DNA of 36,478 nucleotides from an uncultured Bacteroidales bacterium (GCA_946011725.1 CAMGBT010000017.1:1-36478), one strand, 5' to 3'. Positions 8,700-17,843 are shown, counted from the stretch's first letter. A program made the numbers and translations. Notes: generated by a model from the letters alone, not told the origin.

Positions 8700-8731
8700 T
8701 TTGGAAATAAGGGAATCTTTTGCTATCTTTG
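8700..8731 (+). promoter_or_regulatory. promoter of the truncated esterase
   Basis: TTTGG at 8700-8704, a 19-base spacer and TATCTTTG at 8724-8731 fit the Bacteroidetes consensus. The esterase ATG follows at 8764. The promoter is intact although its gene is not. Confidence 0.75.
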
Positions 8732-8763
8732 CGCATCGTATTGAATCGCTTAACCTATTTTTT

Positions 8764-9090
8764 ATGAAAAAGATTTGCTTATTTGTGGCGATGCTTTGTA
8801 CGGGGCTTTTGGCGCTCGCTCAAGGCTCGCAAACGGATTCCGATTTGGAATCGCAACTATCGCAATGGGTCGACAAGCAGACGTGGGTCGACCCGGTGAC
8901 GGCCGTGGCCGACGGTTGCCGGTATGTGTTATACCCCACCACTCAACGCGGCGCTGACACTGAGGGTAGCTTTATGATTTATCTGCCCAAGGGTTATGAT
9001 GAATCGGACGCTCGTTATCCGGTGATTTACTACCTCCACGGCGGCAACGGCAATCAGCGCGAAGGTCGGTGGATAATTCCTTATGGTTAG
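8764..9090 (+). pseudogene. truncated secreted esterase (N-terminal fragment)
   Basis: The frame encodes 108 residues. It opens with a signal peptide (MKKICLFVAMLCTGLLALAQ) and continues into the first strands of an alpha/beta-hydrolase of the putative esterase (esterase D / Fes-like) type: a SFMIYLPKGYD strand, then YPVIYYLHGGNGNQRE, the oxyanion-hole HGG region. Such enzymes usually run to about 280-400 residues with a later G-x-S-x-G nucleophile, which is absent here. The reading frame stops at 9088-9090, just after the HGG region, exactly where the convergent ATPase gene ends (its stop is at 9087-9089). No C-terminal esterase half is found on the other side of that ATPase within the window. 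I infer a gene broken by insertion or replacement. The start at 8764 is set by the signal peptide and the promoter. Confidence 0.8.
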
Positions 9091-10652
9091 CGTTCGATGA
9101 GGTAAGTGTCGATTGTGTGGGTGGATTCGGCGAAACCGATGCCGAGTTTGATGATACTTCGGCGGTCAGAGAGGAATGGTTGCGAGTAGTTGCGCTCATT
9201 GATTTGGCGCATGGCATCGGCTGCTGTGCCGTTAATTTTCAGTTCAATAATGTAGATGTATGCTGCTGTTTTCATCACCACATCTATGGAGCCTTCCGAA
9301 GTGTGAAATTCAGCTTCAACATCCATGCCAATGAGCCGAAGCAATACGTAAAGTATTGAGTGATAGTAGTTTTCGTAGCGTTCGACATTCCGCCGCAAAT
9401 CATATGGGATTTTGGCGAAGAATGTTGTGAGGGTGCTGATGAATGATTCAGCTTTGCCGGCCTCAATTTGGTGCTTTAACTCTGAAATGAGGGAGGTTGA
9501 ATCACCTTTTGAGGTTAACACATTGAGAAAACTACCCATCAAGCCGGATTCCACCTCCTTGTTGGGGTAGCCGAGGGTGAAGATGCGGTATTGAGGGTCG
9601 TAGGACTTCAACGTGAGGTAGCCGGTCTGATAAAAGAGGGCTACGGGGTCAACGCTCATGGCGGAGATGTTGTTGAGCATATCCTCCGATGCTAATTTAC
9701 CATTAAGCTCGGAGATGTCAAACTCATTGCGAATAAACGTCTTGACCAGCACGGCGGGGGCGCCGGTTTGATACCAGTAATCCATCACCTCGGTACGCGC
9801 AAGCGCGTTCATCACGCTGTAGGGATTGAACACGTCAACCATATTTTTTGAGAAATGGTAGCCGTCGTACCATTCGTTTAGCAAAGCGTAGGCTTGCTCG
9901 GTGTCGGTGCCGGTTTCTTCGGCGAATCGCTCCACGCCGGGGCGCAGCGTTGTTTGCATCTCCTCAACGGTGATGCCGCATATTCCGGCGAACTCTTTCA
10001 TAAAAGATATGTCCATCAAGTTGTTCAGACCGCTGAACACCGACAGATGGCCATACTTGGTGACGCCGGTTAGCAAGCAGAAATGCACATGGTCGTCAAG
10101 CGATTTGAGCGACGAGTAGAAGCCGTACAGGACGTTGCGAAACCGGTCCTGCAATTGTTCCGAGTCTATTGCCAAGGTTATGGGGTTGTCATACTCGTCG
10201 ATTAGCACCGCCACCTTGCTGCCTGTGGTGCGGTGCAGAGTGGTCACCACGTTGCGGAAGCGTTCGGAGAACGTATACCGCTCGGTATCTTTCAGCCCCA
10301 ATGGCCGCTCGTAGCATTCCAAATTGGAACTGATTTTGCGCGCCAACACCTCCTCGCTGCTGTAATCTTCGCCGGAGAAGTCAAAATGCACCACAGGATG
10401 GCGCTCCCAATCGGTGGGCATCAAGCTATCGATGGCTAACCCTCGAAATAGTTCGCGGTCGCCTCGGAAGAACGACTCTAACATCGAAATCAACAGACTC
10501 TTGCCAAACCGACGCGGGCGGCTCAGAAATTTGTACTTGCCCTTGAGCCTAATATGGAAAATGTACTTGGTTATATCCACATATACATATCCGCCGGTGC
10601 GAATTTCGCTGAACGACTGCAGCCCGATGGGGTAATTGACTTCGATGGACAT
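9087..10652 (-). CDS. AAA-ATPase-like / PD-(D/E)XK nuclease family protein
   Basis: The 521-residue protein matches the family with an N-terminal AAA-ATPase-like domain (PF09820) and a C-terminal PD-(D/E)XK nuclease-superfamily domain (PF08011), abundant and multi-copy in Bacteroidales and of unknown role. The N-terminal IGLQSFSEIRTGGYVYVDIT is a family hallmark. It is followed by a P-loop-like SRPRRFGKS (44-52), Walker B AVLIDEYDNPI (148-158) and the internal LTGVTKYGHLSVFSGLNNL segment. At the C-terminus D457 in GSIDVV and E470-x-K472 in IIELKI give a complete PD-(D/E)XK motif, so nuclease chemistry is possible. It has its own promoter. Its 3' end overlaps the broken esterase by four bases. 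Confidence 0.9.
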   Translation of the reverse strand: MSIEVNYPIGLQSFSEIRTGGYVYVDITKYIFHIRLKGKYKFLSRPRRFGKSLLISMLESFFRGDRELFRGLAIDSLMPTDWERHPVVHFDFSGEDYSSEEVLARKISSNLECYERPLGLKDTERYTFSERFRNVVTTLHRTTGSKVAVLIDEYDNPITLAIDSEQLQDRFRNVLYGFYSSLKSLDDHVHFCLLTGVTKYGHLSVFSGLNNLMDISFMKEFAGICGITVEEMQTTLRPGVERFAEETGTDTEQAYALLNEWYDGYHFSKNMVDVFNPYSVMNALARTEVMDYWYQTGAPAVLVKTFIRNEFDISELNGKLASEDMLNNISAMSVDPVALFYQTGYLTLKSYDPQYRIFTLGYPNKEVESGLMGSFLNVLTSKGDSTSLISELKHQIEAGKAESFISTLTTFFAKIPYDLRRNVERYENYYHSILYVLLRLIGMDVEAEFHTSEGSIDVVMKTAAYIYIIELKINGTAADAMRQINERNYSQPFLSDRRSIIKLGIGFAESTHTIDTYLIER

Positions 10653-10677
10653 ATTTCAGAAGCTAACTTTTCAATCG

Positions 10678-10709
10678 CAAAGTTAATCATTATTCTTTTA
10701 ATTAGCAAT
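10678..10709 (-). promoter_or_regulatory. promoter of the AAA-ATPase/nuclease gene
   Basis: On the minus strand, ATTGC (10709-10705), 19 bases and TAACTTTG (10685-10678) fit the -33/-7 pattern. An inverted repeat TAACTTT (10664-10670) / AAAGTTA (10679-10685) overlaps the -7 box and the start region. Confidence 0.65.
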
Positions 10710-10740
10710 TTTTTTGTCCAAAAATCGCGATTCAGATGGT

Positions 10741-12720
10741 TTAGAGGGGGAGGGTGGGCGTGGCGGCGAAGGCGTGGCGGAGGGCGTTGGCGCGGCGGAG
10801 GGTGAGCGTGGGGGCAAGCAGCACGGTGTCGCAGTGGAAGCGCTCGGCCATGCGGTCGGGGCGTTCGCGGGTCAACGGGGTGAGTAGCAGGTAGTTGCAG
10901 CGAACTTGGACGGTGTCAGTGCGCGCGGGCATGGCCACGGTGGCGCCGCCGATGGTGAACATTTCGCCGTGGCGATGATAGGGCCCGAGGTCGAAGTCGC
11001 CTATGGTGATGGTGGTCACGGCCACGCGCCGCGAGCCGGTGTAGGCGTCGAGGTCGCGCTCCAAGCGTGCCGCCACGAATTGCAGTTGGTCGGGTCGACA
11101 AGCGGGCGCCACCACCAGCGAATCGTTGTGGCGCATCAGCAGAGTGACGCAGGGATGGTGGCGCAGCGTAACCACCTCATCCCGAGGGTATTGCGGGCGG
11201 AAAAGCAAGGCCATAGTTACGGCCACCGCCACCACGCTTGCGGCCACGATGAACGCTCGCTTGCCGGGCCAATTCACCGCCCAGGCAATAGCTAACACAA
11301 TGGCAATCAGCGCTATAACGCCCACCGTGCCGAGATATATGCCATCGACCGAAGCGCACGGCCACTGCCCCATCCACCGCGCAAAGCCGTCGCACACTTC
11401 CACCAACCAATTCTCCACGCTGCCCACCTGCATTGCGGCACCGCATCCGGCCGGCAGCACGGCCAGCAGCAAGCCGAGGCTCATCAGCACAGGCATCAGT
11501 ATGGCTATCAATACGTTAGCCGGCAGAAACAGCAACGGGAGAGAGTGGAAGTGCGCCACCGTGGGCGCCAGTGTGCCCACCACCGCGGCTACGCTCACCG
11601 CCACAATTCCCATGGCGCGATACAGTCGACGTCGACGCGGATTTACCGGATTCAACACCTTGTAAAACAGCAAGATACCGGCCACGGCGCAGGCCGACAG
11701 CTGCAGCCCGGCTGAGAACAGCGCGAACGGGTTGACAGCCAGAATGACCAGTAACGCCACGCACAGCGAGTTGCCGCCATTGGCCGGCCGGCCGATGAGC
11801 AGACCGACCACGAACACCGACAGCATGATGGCCGAACGCACCACTGACCACGGCAAGCCCACAAACACTGCAAACGCCCACATCGCCGCAATCATCAGCA
11901 GCAACCGCAGCCGGCGCAACCGCGGCCACAGGCGCAACGGCCACAGTAACAAGTTGACAATCAGCACAATCACACCCACGTGAAAGCCGCTGAGCGCCAA
12001 CACGTGAGCTATGCCGGCTGCCTGAAACACCTCGCGCACATCGCCGGGCAGTTCGTCGGTATAGGCCACCACCATGGCCGCCACCACGCCAAAGGAGTCG
12101 TCCGACAGTCCGCAGTGCGCCAAGCGGTGCAGCACCGCCTCGCGATAGCCGTCCAAGCGGGTGCGCCACGATGGCTCGAAACCGACACAATGCAAGCCTT
12201 CACCATCCACAAACGCCTGAGCCACAATGGAATGCTCGTAGCAATATGCCGCCATCGACGGCTGCACATCGAAGTCGCGCGGCTGCACCGCCGCCTGAAG
12301 CAGCGCGGCGAATTGCAGCCGTTCGCCCGAGTGATGCGTCCGGCCGCCGGCAGAGGAGAACACCTGTGTGGCAAACGGTGTGCAAGGCTGACCTTGCACC
12401 GAATCTACATATATAATATATGTGTAAGTTTCGGCGGCGGTGCGCATGCGCGTCACCCGGCCGGAGTAATTCAGCTCATATCCGGCGCAACAGCCCGCCG
12501 GAGCGGGCGCCGGCGAAGCAATCTCCGCCACCAGCCATCCGCAGGCTATCGCGCTGAATATGAAGCCAATAGCGTGGCGTTTGGCGATCAGCAACGCCAC
12601 ACCCGCCAATGCCGATACTATGGCCACAACGGCCATCGCGCCCCACCACCATAGCAATATTCCCGCAATCCAGCCCACCAAGGGCTGAAGTGCGGGAATA
12701 TGTGCGAGCGAAGGGCGCAT
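10741..12720 (-). CDS. comEC: ComEC/Rec2-family DNA uptake channel
   Basis: This polytopic inner-membrane protein is related to the ComEC channel that passes single-stranded DNA into the cytoplasm. At 659 residues it has two N-terminal hydrophobic helices, a soluble DUF4131/OB-like region, then the competence domain. That domain carries the diagnostic AGIAHVLALSGFHVGVIVLI motif at about 235-255 and at least six further helices. The C-terminal 150 residues are soluble, but I see no HxHxDH metallo-beta-lactamase signature of full ComEC. Many Bacteroidetes ComEC proteins are similarly short. It starts 6 bases after the YeiH-type gene and is last in the aroE-yeiH-comEC run. Whether the strain is transformable cannot be told. 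Confidence 0.9.
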   Translation of the reverse strand: MRPSLAHIPALQPLVGWIAGILLWWWGAMAVVAIVSALAGVALLIAKRHAIGFIFSAIACGWLVAEIASPAPAPAGCCAGYELNYSGRVTRMRTAAETYTYIIYVDSVQGQPCTPFATQVFSSAGGRTHHSGERLQFAALLQAAVQPRDFDVQPSMAAYCYEHSIVAQAFVDGEGLHCVGFEPSWRTRLDGYREAVLHRLAHCGLSDDSFGVVAAMVVAYTDELPGDVREVFQAAGIAHVLALSGFHVGVIVLIVNLLLWPLRLWPRLRRLRLLLMIAAMWAFAVFVGLPWSVVRSAIMLSVFVVGLLIGRPANGGNSLCVALLVILAVNPFALFSAGLQLSACAVAGILLFYKVLNPVNPRRRRLYRAMGIVAVSVAAVVGTLAPTVAHFHSLPLLFLPANVLIAILMPVLMSLGLLLAVLPAGCGAAMQVGSVENWLVEVCDGFARWMGQWPCASVDGIYLGTVGVIALIAIVLAIAWAVNWPGKRAFIVAASVVAVAVTMALLFRPQYPRDEVVTLRHHPCVTLLMRHNDSLVVAPACRPDQLQFVAARLERDLDAYTGSRRVAVTTITIGDFDLGPYHRHGEMFTIGGATVAMPARTDTVQVRCNYLLLTPLTRERPDRMAERFHCDTVLLAPTLTLRRANALRHAFAATPTLPL

Positions 12721-12726
12721 TCGGCG

Positions 12727-13674
12727 TTATTTCACGGTGGTGAGCACAACGAATGCCGACGACACGCTGATGACAATCCACAGGATGATGGCCAGCAGCA
12801 GCGGTTTGAAGCCCACGCTGCGTATCATCTTGATAGTGAGCGATGCACCGATCATGAACAGGGTGATGACCATGCCGCGCTTGGCTATCCACACCATAGT
12901 GTCGGTGAAGGCGCCGTGGATGCAGGGCACGTAGGTGTTAACCACCATGGCCAATACGAAGATGAAGATGAACCATGGAATGGAAATCTTGCCCGATTTG
13001 TCGCGGAAGATGAACATGGTGAAGAAGGCCAGCGGGATAATCCACAGCGCACGGGTCAGCTTGATGATGGTGGCGGTTTCGCACGCCAATGCGCCGTAAG
13101 CATCGCCGGCACCAACCACCGACGAAGTGTCGTGGATGGCGATGGCGGCCCACGTACCAAACTGAGTTTCAGTCATATCCAGCATGTGGCCCAGCGGCGG
13201 GAAGATGAACAGCGCTATGGAGTTGAGGATGAAAATCACGCCCAACGACACGGCCATATTGTCGCTATCAGCCTTCAGCACCGGGCCTACGGCGGCGATG
13301 GCGCTACCGCCGCAAATGGCAGTACCTGAGGAGATTAGATAGCCGGTTTTGCGGTTGACGTGCAGCAGATAGCCCAGCCCGACACCCAGCAGCATCACAC
13401 CCACCACCGACACGATGGTGAAGGTCATACCTTGGCTACCGGATTTCAGCGCCTCCGTTAGGTTCATATTGAAGCCCAAGCACACCACCGCCACTTGCAG
13501 CAGGTACTTCGAGCATTTCTTATTGAATTTCGGGAACGGATTCTCGAACACGATAGCATAAACCAAGCCGATAGCCAATGCTATGGGGGCGGTGATATCG
13601 AAGGGCAAACCTAACTTGCTCAGCGGTGCCAAAATCAGCACAATCACCAAAATGTAGATAATTTTTGATAGCAT
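12727..13674 (-). CDS. YeiH/UPF0324 family putative sulfate exporter
   Basis: The 315-residue membrane protein, with about nine or ten hydrophobic helices, belongs to PF03601 (YeiH, putative sulfate exporter family). Recognisable family segments are VAVVCLGFNMNL, GYLISSGTAICGGSAIAAVGPV, and WAAIAIHDTSSVVGAGDAYG, the conserved HDTSSVVGA loop. The substrate is not experimentally settled for this family, so transport of sulfate or other small anions is only a family-level guess. It starts 15 bases after aroE and ends 6 bases before comEC. Confidence 0.92.
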   Translation of the reverse strand: MLSKIIYILVIVLILAPLSKLGLPFDITAPIALAIGLVYAIVFENPFPKFNKKCSKYLLQVAVVCLGFNMNLTEALKSGSQGMTFTIVSVVGVMLLGVGLGYLLHVNRKTGYLISSGTAICGGSAIAAVGPVLKADSDNMAVSLGVIFILNSIALFIFPPLGHMLDMTETQFGTWAAIAIHDTSSVVGAGDAYGALACETATIIKLTRALWIIPLAFFTMFIFRDKSGKISIPWFIFIFVLAMVVNTYVPCIHGAFTDTMVWIAKRGMVITLFMIGASLTIKMIRSVGFKPLLLAIILWIVISVSSAFVVLTTVK

Positions 13675-13689
13675 ATTATAGTTGTAATT

Positions 13690-14463
13690 TTAGTATGTTC
13701 GCCAAATTTTCCACGACATAAACGCCTGTAGCAGAAGCATTTCCAAGCCATTCTTGACCGTGGCGCCTTGGGCGGCGGCACGGCGCATAAACAGCGTTTC
13801 GTCGGGATTGTAAAGCAAATCGTAGCAGATATGTTGGCGTGTGAGCGTTTCGTAAGGAATTGGCGGACAGGCATCTACGCGGGGATACATGCCCACCGGG
13901 GTGGCATTCACCACTATCTTGTGCTCGACCATCACCTCCGGGGTAAGGTCGTCGTAAGTGATGATGCCGTCGCCGCTTTTGGTGCGCGACACCTTCACCA
14001 CCTCGATGCCCATGCGGCGCAGAGCGTGCGCCACCGCTTTCGACGCGCCGCCGGTGCCCAGCACTAAGGCCGCTTGGTGCACGTTGCTCTTAATCATGGG
14101 CGCGATGCTGTCGCCGAATGCCGAGTAGTCGCTGTTGTAGCCAACCAAGCGCACTGCGCCGTTGGCACCGCGCTCCACCTTCACCACGTTCACCGCACCG
14201 ATAGCGCGCGCTTCATCATCCACCTCATCCAAGTAGCTGAATATCTGCTCCTTATAGGGGATGGTAACGTTGAAGCCCGCCAAATTGCGGTTCTCCGTAA
14301 CTATCGTGCGCACCTGCTCGATTGTGGGTATCTCAAAATTTATATAACGCGCATCGATGCGCTCCGCAGCAAACTTCTCATTGAAGTAATCTTGCGAAAA
14401 CGAGTGGCCCAACGGATAGCCTATCAGGCCGTACAACTGCTTATACTGACTATTGCTAAACAT
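13690..14463 (-). CDS. aroE: shikimate dehydrogenase
   Basis: AroE reduces 3-dehydroshikimate to shikimate with NADPH in aromatic amino-acid synthesis. From the start at 14463 it has 257 residues. Visible motifs are YGLIGYPLGHSFSQ (11-24, shikimate-binding serines), NVTIPYKE (65-72, catalytic K71), NSDYSAFGDS (D112) and the dinucleotide-binding GTGGASKA (136-143). An upstream in-frame ATG at 14484 lies inside the -7 box and would precede transcription. So the start is at 14463, or possibly 14469, which makes the mRNA nearly leaderless. It is first in aroE-yeiH-comEC. The C-terminus NGLEMLLLQAF is the usual AroE ending. Confidence 0.96.
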   Translation of the reverse strand: MFSNSQYKQLYGLIGYPLGHSFSQDYFNEKFAAERIDARYINFEIPTIEQVRTIVTENRNLAGFNVTIPYKEQIFSYLDEVDDEARAIGAVNVVKVERGANGAVRLVGYNSDYSAFGDSIAPMIKSNVHQAALVLGTGGASKAVAHALRRMGIEVVKVSRTKSGDGIITYDDLTPEVMVEHKIVVNATPVGMYPRVDACPPIPYETLTRQHICYDLLYNPDETLFMRRAAAQGATVKNGLEMLLLQAFMSWKIWRTY

Positions 14464-14481
14464 ATTCATAGAAAGAAGTTG

Positions 14482-14489
14482 CAAATTTA
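14482..14489 (-). promoter_or_regulatory. -7 box of the aroE promoter
   Basis: TAAATTTG on the minus strand fits TAnnTTTG. No good -33 element is seen at the expected distance. It is the only candidate box before aroE and it decides between the possible starts. Confidence 0.55.
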
Positions 14490-14558
14490 CAAAATTTCCG
14501 CAACTTTTCGCTTTTTTTCGCCAAAAAAATCTTCAACGACATATAAAATCGTTCCACA

Positions 14559-14590
14559 TTTCGATATTTAAAATTTATTTTGTACCTTTG
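14559..14590 (+). promoter_or_regulatory. promoter of the TetR-family gene
   Basis: TACCTTTG at 14583-14590 is a perfect -7 box. TTTCG at 14559-14563 sits at the 19-base spacing as a near-consensus -33. It is divergent from aroE, with about 70 bases between the two -7 boxes. Confidence 0.7.
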
Positions 14591-14609
14591 CAGTCCAAAA
14601 GGTTATAAT

Positions 14610-15185
14610 ATGGTACTGAAAACTCGCGAGCGATTGATTGAGGTGGCACGCCAGCTTTTCGCCCACAAGGGCGTGGCCAACACCACTATGAACGATATTG
14701 CAAGCGCCTCCGACAAGGGGCGTCGTACCATTTACACCTATTTCCGTAACAAAGCCGAAATCTACAACGCCGTGCTCGAAAGCGAGAGCGACCGCCTGGT
14801 CAACTCCCTGCGCCAAATTGCCGAAAGCAACCTCGATGTCGAAGCCAAGTTGCGCAAATTTCTGCGTTTTCGCCTGGAAAACAACACGTTACAGGCTTCG
14901 TCGTCCATCAAATCCTGGTTCAAACTCGATGGCCGTCGCCTCGAACGCATCAACCGATTGGTGCAGCAAAAAGAGAATCGCATGCTGCGCAACATCCTCG
15001 AGCAAGGCTGTCTCGAAGGTGTTTTCGACCAAGAACGCTGCTCCATCCTCTCCGGGTTCGTCAACCAATGCATCTCATCGCTTGTCATCCCGCCCCTGCG
15101 CACCGAATACAATGTAATCGTGCGCGACAAAGCCTTCGACGCGTTCGTGGAATTTGTCGTTACTGACATTTTGATCAAAAAATAG
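14610..15185 (+). CDS. TetR/AcrR-family transcriptional regulator
   Basis: The 191-residue protein has the classic TetR N-terminal helix-turn-helix: RERLIEVARQLFAHKGVANT (6-25), then TMNDIASASDKGRRTIYTYF (26-45). The rest is helical and should hold the ligand or dimer domain. The C-terminal ligand pocket has no motif I can link to a ligand. The ATG at 14610 is 19 bases after the -7 box. The gene is followed after 51 bases by a TPR protein on the same strand and is divergent from aroE, so either neighbour or its own promoter could be a target. A specific regulon cannot be read from the sequence. Confidence 0.92.
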   Translation: MVLKTRERLIEVARQLFAHKGVANTTMNDIASASDKGRRTIYTYFRNKAEIYNAVLESESDRLVNSLRQIAESNLDVEAKLRKFLRFRLENNTLQASSSIKSWFKLDGRRLERINRLVQQKENRMLRNILEQGCLEGVFDQERCSILSGFVNQCISSLVIPPLRTEYNVIVRDKAFDAFVEFVVTDILIKK

Positions 15186-15236
15186 TCCACGGCACGATTT
15201 TTGCCCTAAGCGTTTATCATCAGAACTCTTCCGGCT

Positions 15237-17423
15237 ATGAACGTAACTGAAATCAACTCTCTGCGCCAAACCATAGCCCGCCTCATCAACGACGGCTGCA
15301 TCCATCGCGCCCTCTCCGACATCCGCTCGTTCGCTCTCGCTAACAACGACCACACCGAAGATGCCGCGCTCGACCGCCTCGACGCCGACTACTCCATGAT
15401 GCTCCAATACTTCATCAACGGCATCGACGACCCCGGCCGCGAACAAATCATCGCCGACATCGCCTACCGCGCTCGCGCCGTGGCCGACCGCCTCGCCCGC
15501 CGCGCACTCATGGTCGAGCCCTCCACACTCTACTATATCACCGCCCGCGCCTTGACTCGCCGCACTTCCGAGTCAATCGCTTCCGTGGCCGAACAATACT
15601 TGGCCGAAACACGTCGCCTCGCAGCCGACTTCGACTCCATAACCGATGCCAACCGCTCGCGCGCGGCCGAAGGCCTCTTGCGCGATCTGTTCAACCGCAT
15701 CTGGACCACCCATCCGCTCTCCGGCGCCGACGCTGCCGCCGTAGAACGCTTCTGCTCCGAAGCCCGTAGCATACCCGCCTGCTCAGCCGTGGGCGGTCTG
15801 CTCCTCGGCGCACTCGAATTCTTCGACCCAACCCGACTGGCCACCCTCCTACATATATATATGAACACCACCGACCACAACGTGGCCGTTCGTGCTCTCA
15901 CCGCTTTCCTGCTCGCAGCATTCCGCTTCCGTCGCCGCCCTCTACCCCGCTCGCTCGCCATCGTGCTCTCCGCCGCCAAAGAAGTCCCCACGTGGAAATC
16001 CGACCTCAAAGCCATCACAATAGAGCTCATGCGCACACGCGACACCGCCAAAATCTCCGAGCAAATGCGTACCGAAGTGTTCCCCGCGCTCTCGCGCCTC
16101 GCCCCCGAAATAAACGACAAAATCGACCAAGGGGAATTCCAAATGGAATCACTCATGGAAGGCGGCAACCCTGAATGGGAAGAAATGCTCAGCCGCGACG
16201 GCCTCGGCGACAAGCTCCGCCAAATGTCGGAAATCCAAGCCGAAGGCGGCGACATCTACATGTCATCCTTCGCCAAACTCAAGCACTACCCCTTCTTCAA
16301 CGAAGTGGCCAATTGGTTCCTGCCATTCGACCCCGACCTCTCCGACGTGGCCCAAATCGACACACCCGCCGGCGGAATGGCCCGCACCATCCAGCGCATG
16401 CCATTGCTTTGCGACAGCGACAAATACTCCATCATACTTTCACTCTCCTCCATGCCATCGTCCGCTCGCCAAGCCGCCCAAAACGCCATGGACGGCGAGA
16501 ACGAGCAATTCAACCAAATGCTCTCCGAGCTCGAAAAAGCCGACACCAAAAACGATCGTCGCTCAATCGCCAACAACTTCGTGCGCGATCTCTACCGCTT
16601 CTGCAACCTCTTCCGTCGCAAAGCCGAATTCTTCAACCCCTTCGAGCACAACGTCAATCTGCTGCAAATCAGCGCCGTAGCCGACGACTTCGACGACCTC
16701 GAAACCCTCAACGTCATCGCCGAATTCTGCATCAAACACGGCTTCTGGAACGAAGGCGAACACCTGCTCAAACGCATCGACCGCCTCAGCGAACCCTCCG
16801 ACCGCCGCGCCCAAAAACTCGGCTACTGCATCGACTGCCAAGGCCGATACCTCGAAGCCGTGTCCCACTACGAAGAAGCCGAAATGCTCGGCGGCGCCGG
16901 CCCCTGGCTCCTCCGCCGCATGGCTCGCGCACTGCGCCGCGCCGGCAAAGTGGCCCGCGCCCTCGACTGCTACCGCCGCCTGCTCGAATCCGAGCCCGAC
17001 AACGTCACCACCATCATCGAAGTGGCCGGCGCCGCCCTCGAAGCCAACCAACCCGTCGAAGCCGAATCACTCTTCCACAAAGCCGTGTACCTCGACGAAC
17101 ACAACCTCGAAGCACGCCGCGGCCTCGCATGGGCTCAATTCCTCAACCACAAATTCGACGACGCCGACCGCTCCTACTCGGCCCTCCTCGAGCAAGAGCC
17201 CTCCGCCGAAGACCACCTCAACGCCGGACACGTGGCCCGCGCCCTGAACCAAACCAAACGCGCCATCGCCAACTATGCCGCATTCGCCAAGGCCAACCCC
17301 GACGACCCCGACGCACTCGCCAACGCCCTAAGCACCGACCGCCGCTGGCTCATCGACGCCGGTATCGACACCGCCGCCGACCGCCTCTTCATCGAAGCAA
17401 CCCTACTAAATCACAACAACTAA
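15237..17423 (+). CDS. large tetratricopeptide-repeat protein
   Basis: The 728-residue soluble protein has no signal peptide or membrane segment. The N-terminal 350 residues are helical and Ala/Arg-rich without a recognised motif. From about residue 490 to 700 TPR-like helix pairs follow, including LGYCIDCQGRYLEAVSHYEE, ALRRAGKVARALDCYRRLLE and RGLAWAQFLNHKFDDADRSY, which suggests a protein-interaction scaffold. I do not recognise a named family; it resembles hypothetical TPR proteins of Bacteroidales. Codon choice is strikingly rich in C-ending codons (CGC, CTC, GCC, ATC). It probably shares a transcript with tetR upstream and the DUF4293 gene 21 bases downstream. Confidence 0.85.
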   Translation: MNVTEINSLRQTIARLINDGCIHRALSDIRSFALANNDHTEDAALDRLDADYSMMLQYFINGIDDPGREQIIADIAYRARAVADRLARRALMVEPSTLYYITARALTRRTSESIASVAEQYLAETRRLAADFDSITDANRSRAAEGLLRDLFNRIWTTHPLSGADAAAVERFCSEARSIPACSAVGGLLLGALEFFDPTRLATLLHIYMNTTDHNVAVRALTAFLLAAFRFRRRPLPRSLAIVLSAAKEVPTWKSDLKAITIELMRTRDTAKISEQMRTEVFPALSRLAPEINDKIDQGEFQMESLMEGGNPEWEEMLSRDGLGDKLRQMSEIQAEGGDIYMSSFAKLKHYPFFNEVANWFLPFDPDLSDVAQIDTPAGGMARTIQRMPLLCDSDKYSIILSLSSMPSSARQAAQNAMDGENEQFNQMLSELEKADTKNDRRSIANNFVRDLYRFCNLFRRKAEFFNPFEHNVNLLQISAVADDFDDLETLNVIAEFCIKHGFWNEGEHLLKRIDRLSEPSDRRAQKLGYCIDCQGRYLEAVSHYEEAEMLGGAGPWLLRRMARALRRAGKVARALDCYRRLLESEPDNVTTIIEVAGAALEANQPVEAESLFHKAVYLDEHNLEARRGLAWAQFLNHKFDDADRSYSALLEQEPSAEDHLNAGHVARALNQTKRAIANYAAFAKANPDDPDALANALSTDRRWLIDAGIDTAADRLFIEATLLNHNN

Positions 17424-17444
17424 CAATCTAATCCACCGACAATT

Positions 17445-17843
17445 ATGGTAATCCAACGCATCCAATCAGTATTCCTCCTCCTCGCCGCAGCCTGCATCGG
17501 CGTATACTCATTCATGCCCTTCGCCCACGCCGGCGAAACCAACTTCACCGCCTGCGACGCACTCCCCCTGCTCATCGTCTCCATCCTCACCATCGTGATG
17601 CTCCTGCTCAACATCTTCATGTACAAAGACCTCCGCAAACAAATCCGCGTAGCAGCCATCAACTCCATCCTGGTCATAGCCACCATGGCCACCGCCGCCA
17701 TCTGCGCCCTCACATCCCTCAACGCCACCCTCTACTACGCCTGGCTCGCCCTCCCCGTTGCCGCCCTCATCCTCACCATCCGCGCCCGCCGCGCCATAAT
17801 CTCCGACCGCAACCTCCTCTCCTCCGCCGACCGCATCCGCTAA
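17445..17843 (+). CDS. DUF4293 family membrane protein
   Basis: The 132-residue protein begins MVIQRIQSVFLLLAAACIG, the usual opening of the Bacteroidetes-specific DUF4293 family. It has four hydrophobic helices at about 8-26, 36-58, 66-86 and 90-108 and a basic C-terminal tail. No function is known. It lies 21 bases after the TPR gene, so co-transcription is likely. The 86 bases after it (17844-17929) hold C- and G-rich sequence with an imperfect hairpin (CCGCCC at about 17878 against GGGCGG at about 17900), a possible weak terminator without a downstream T-run. Confidence 0.78.
   Translation: MVIQRIQSVFLLLAAACIGVYSFMPFAHAGETNFTACDALPLLIVSILTIVMLLLNIFMYKDLRKQIRVAAINSILVIATMATAAICALTSLNATLYYAWLALPVAALILTIRARRAIISDRNLLSSADRIR

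Noticed and set aside
16175..17431. 418-residue Arg/Pro-rich frame inside the TPR gene
   Set aside because: It is an out-of-frame reading of the C-rich TPR gene. The extreme arginine content is an artefact of GCC/CGC-rich codons.
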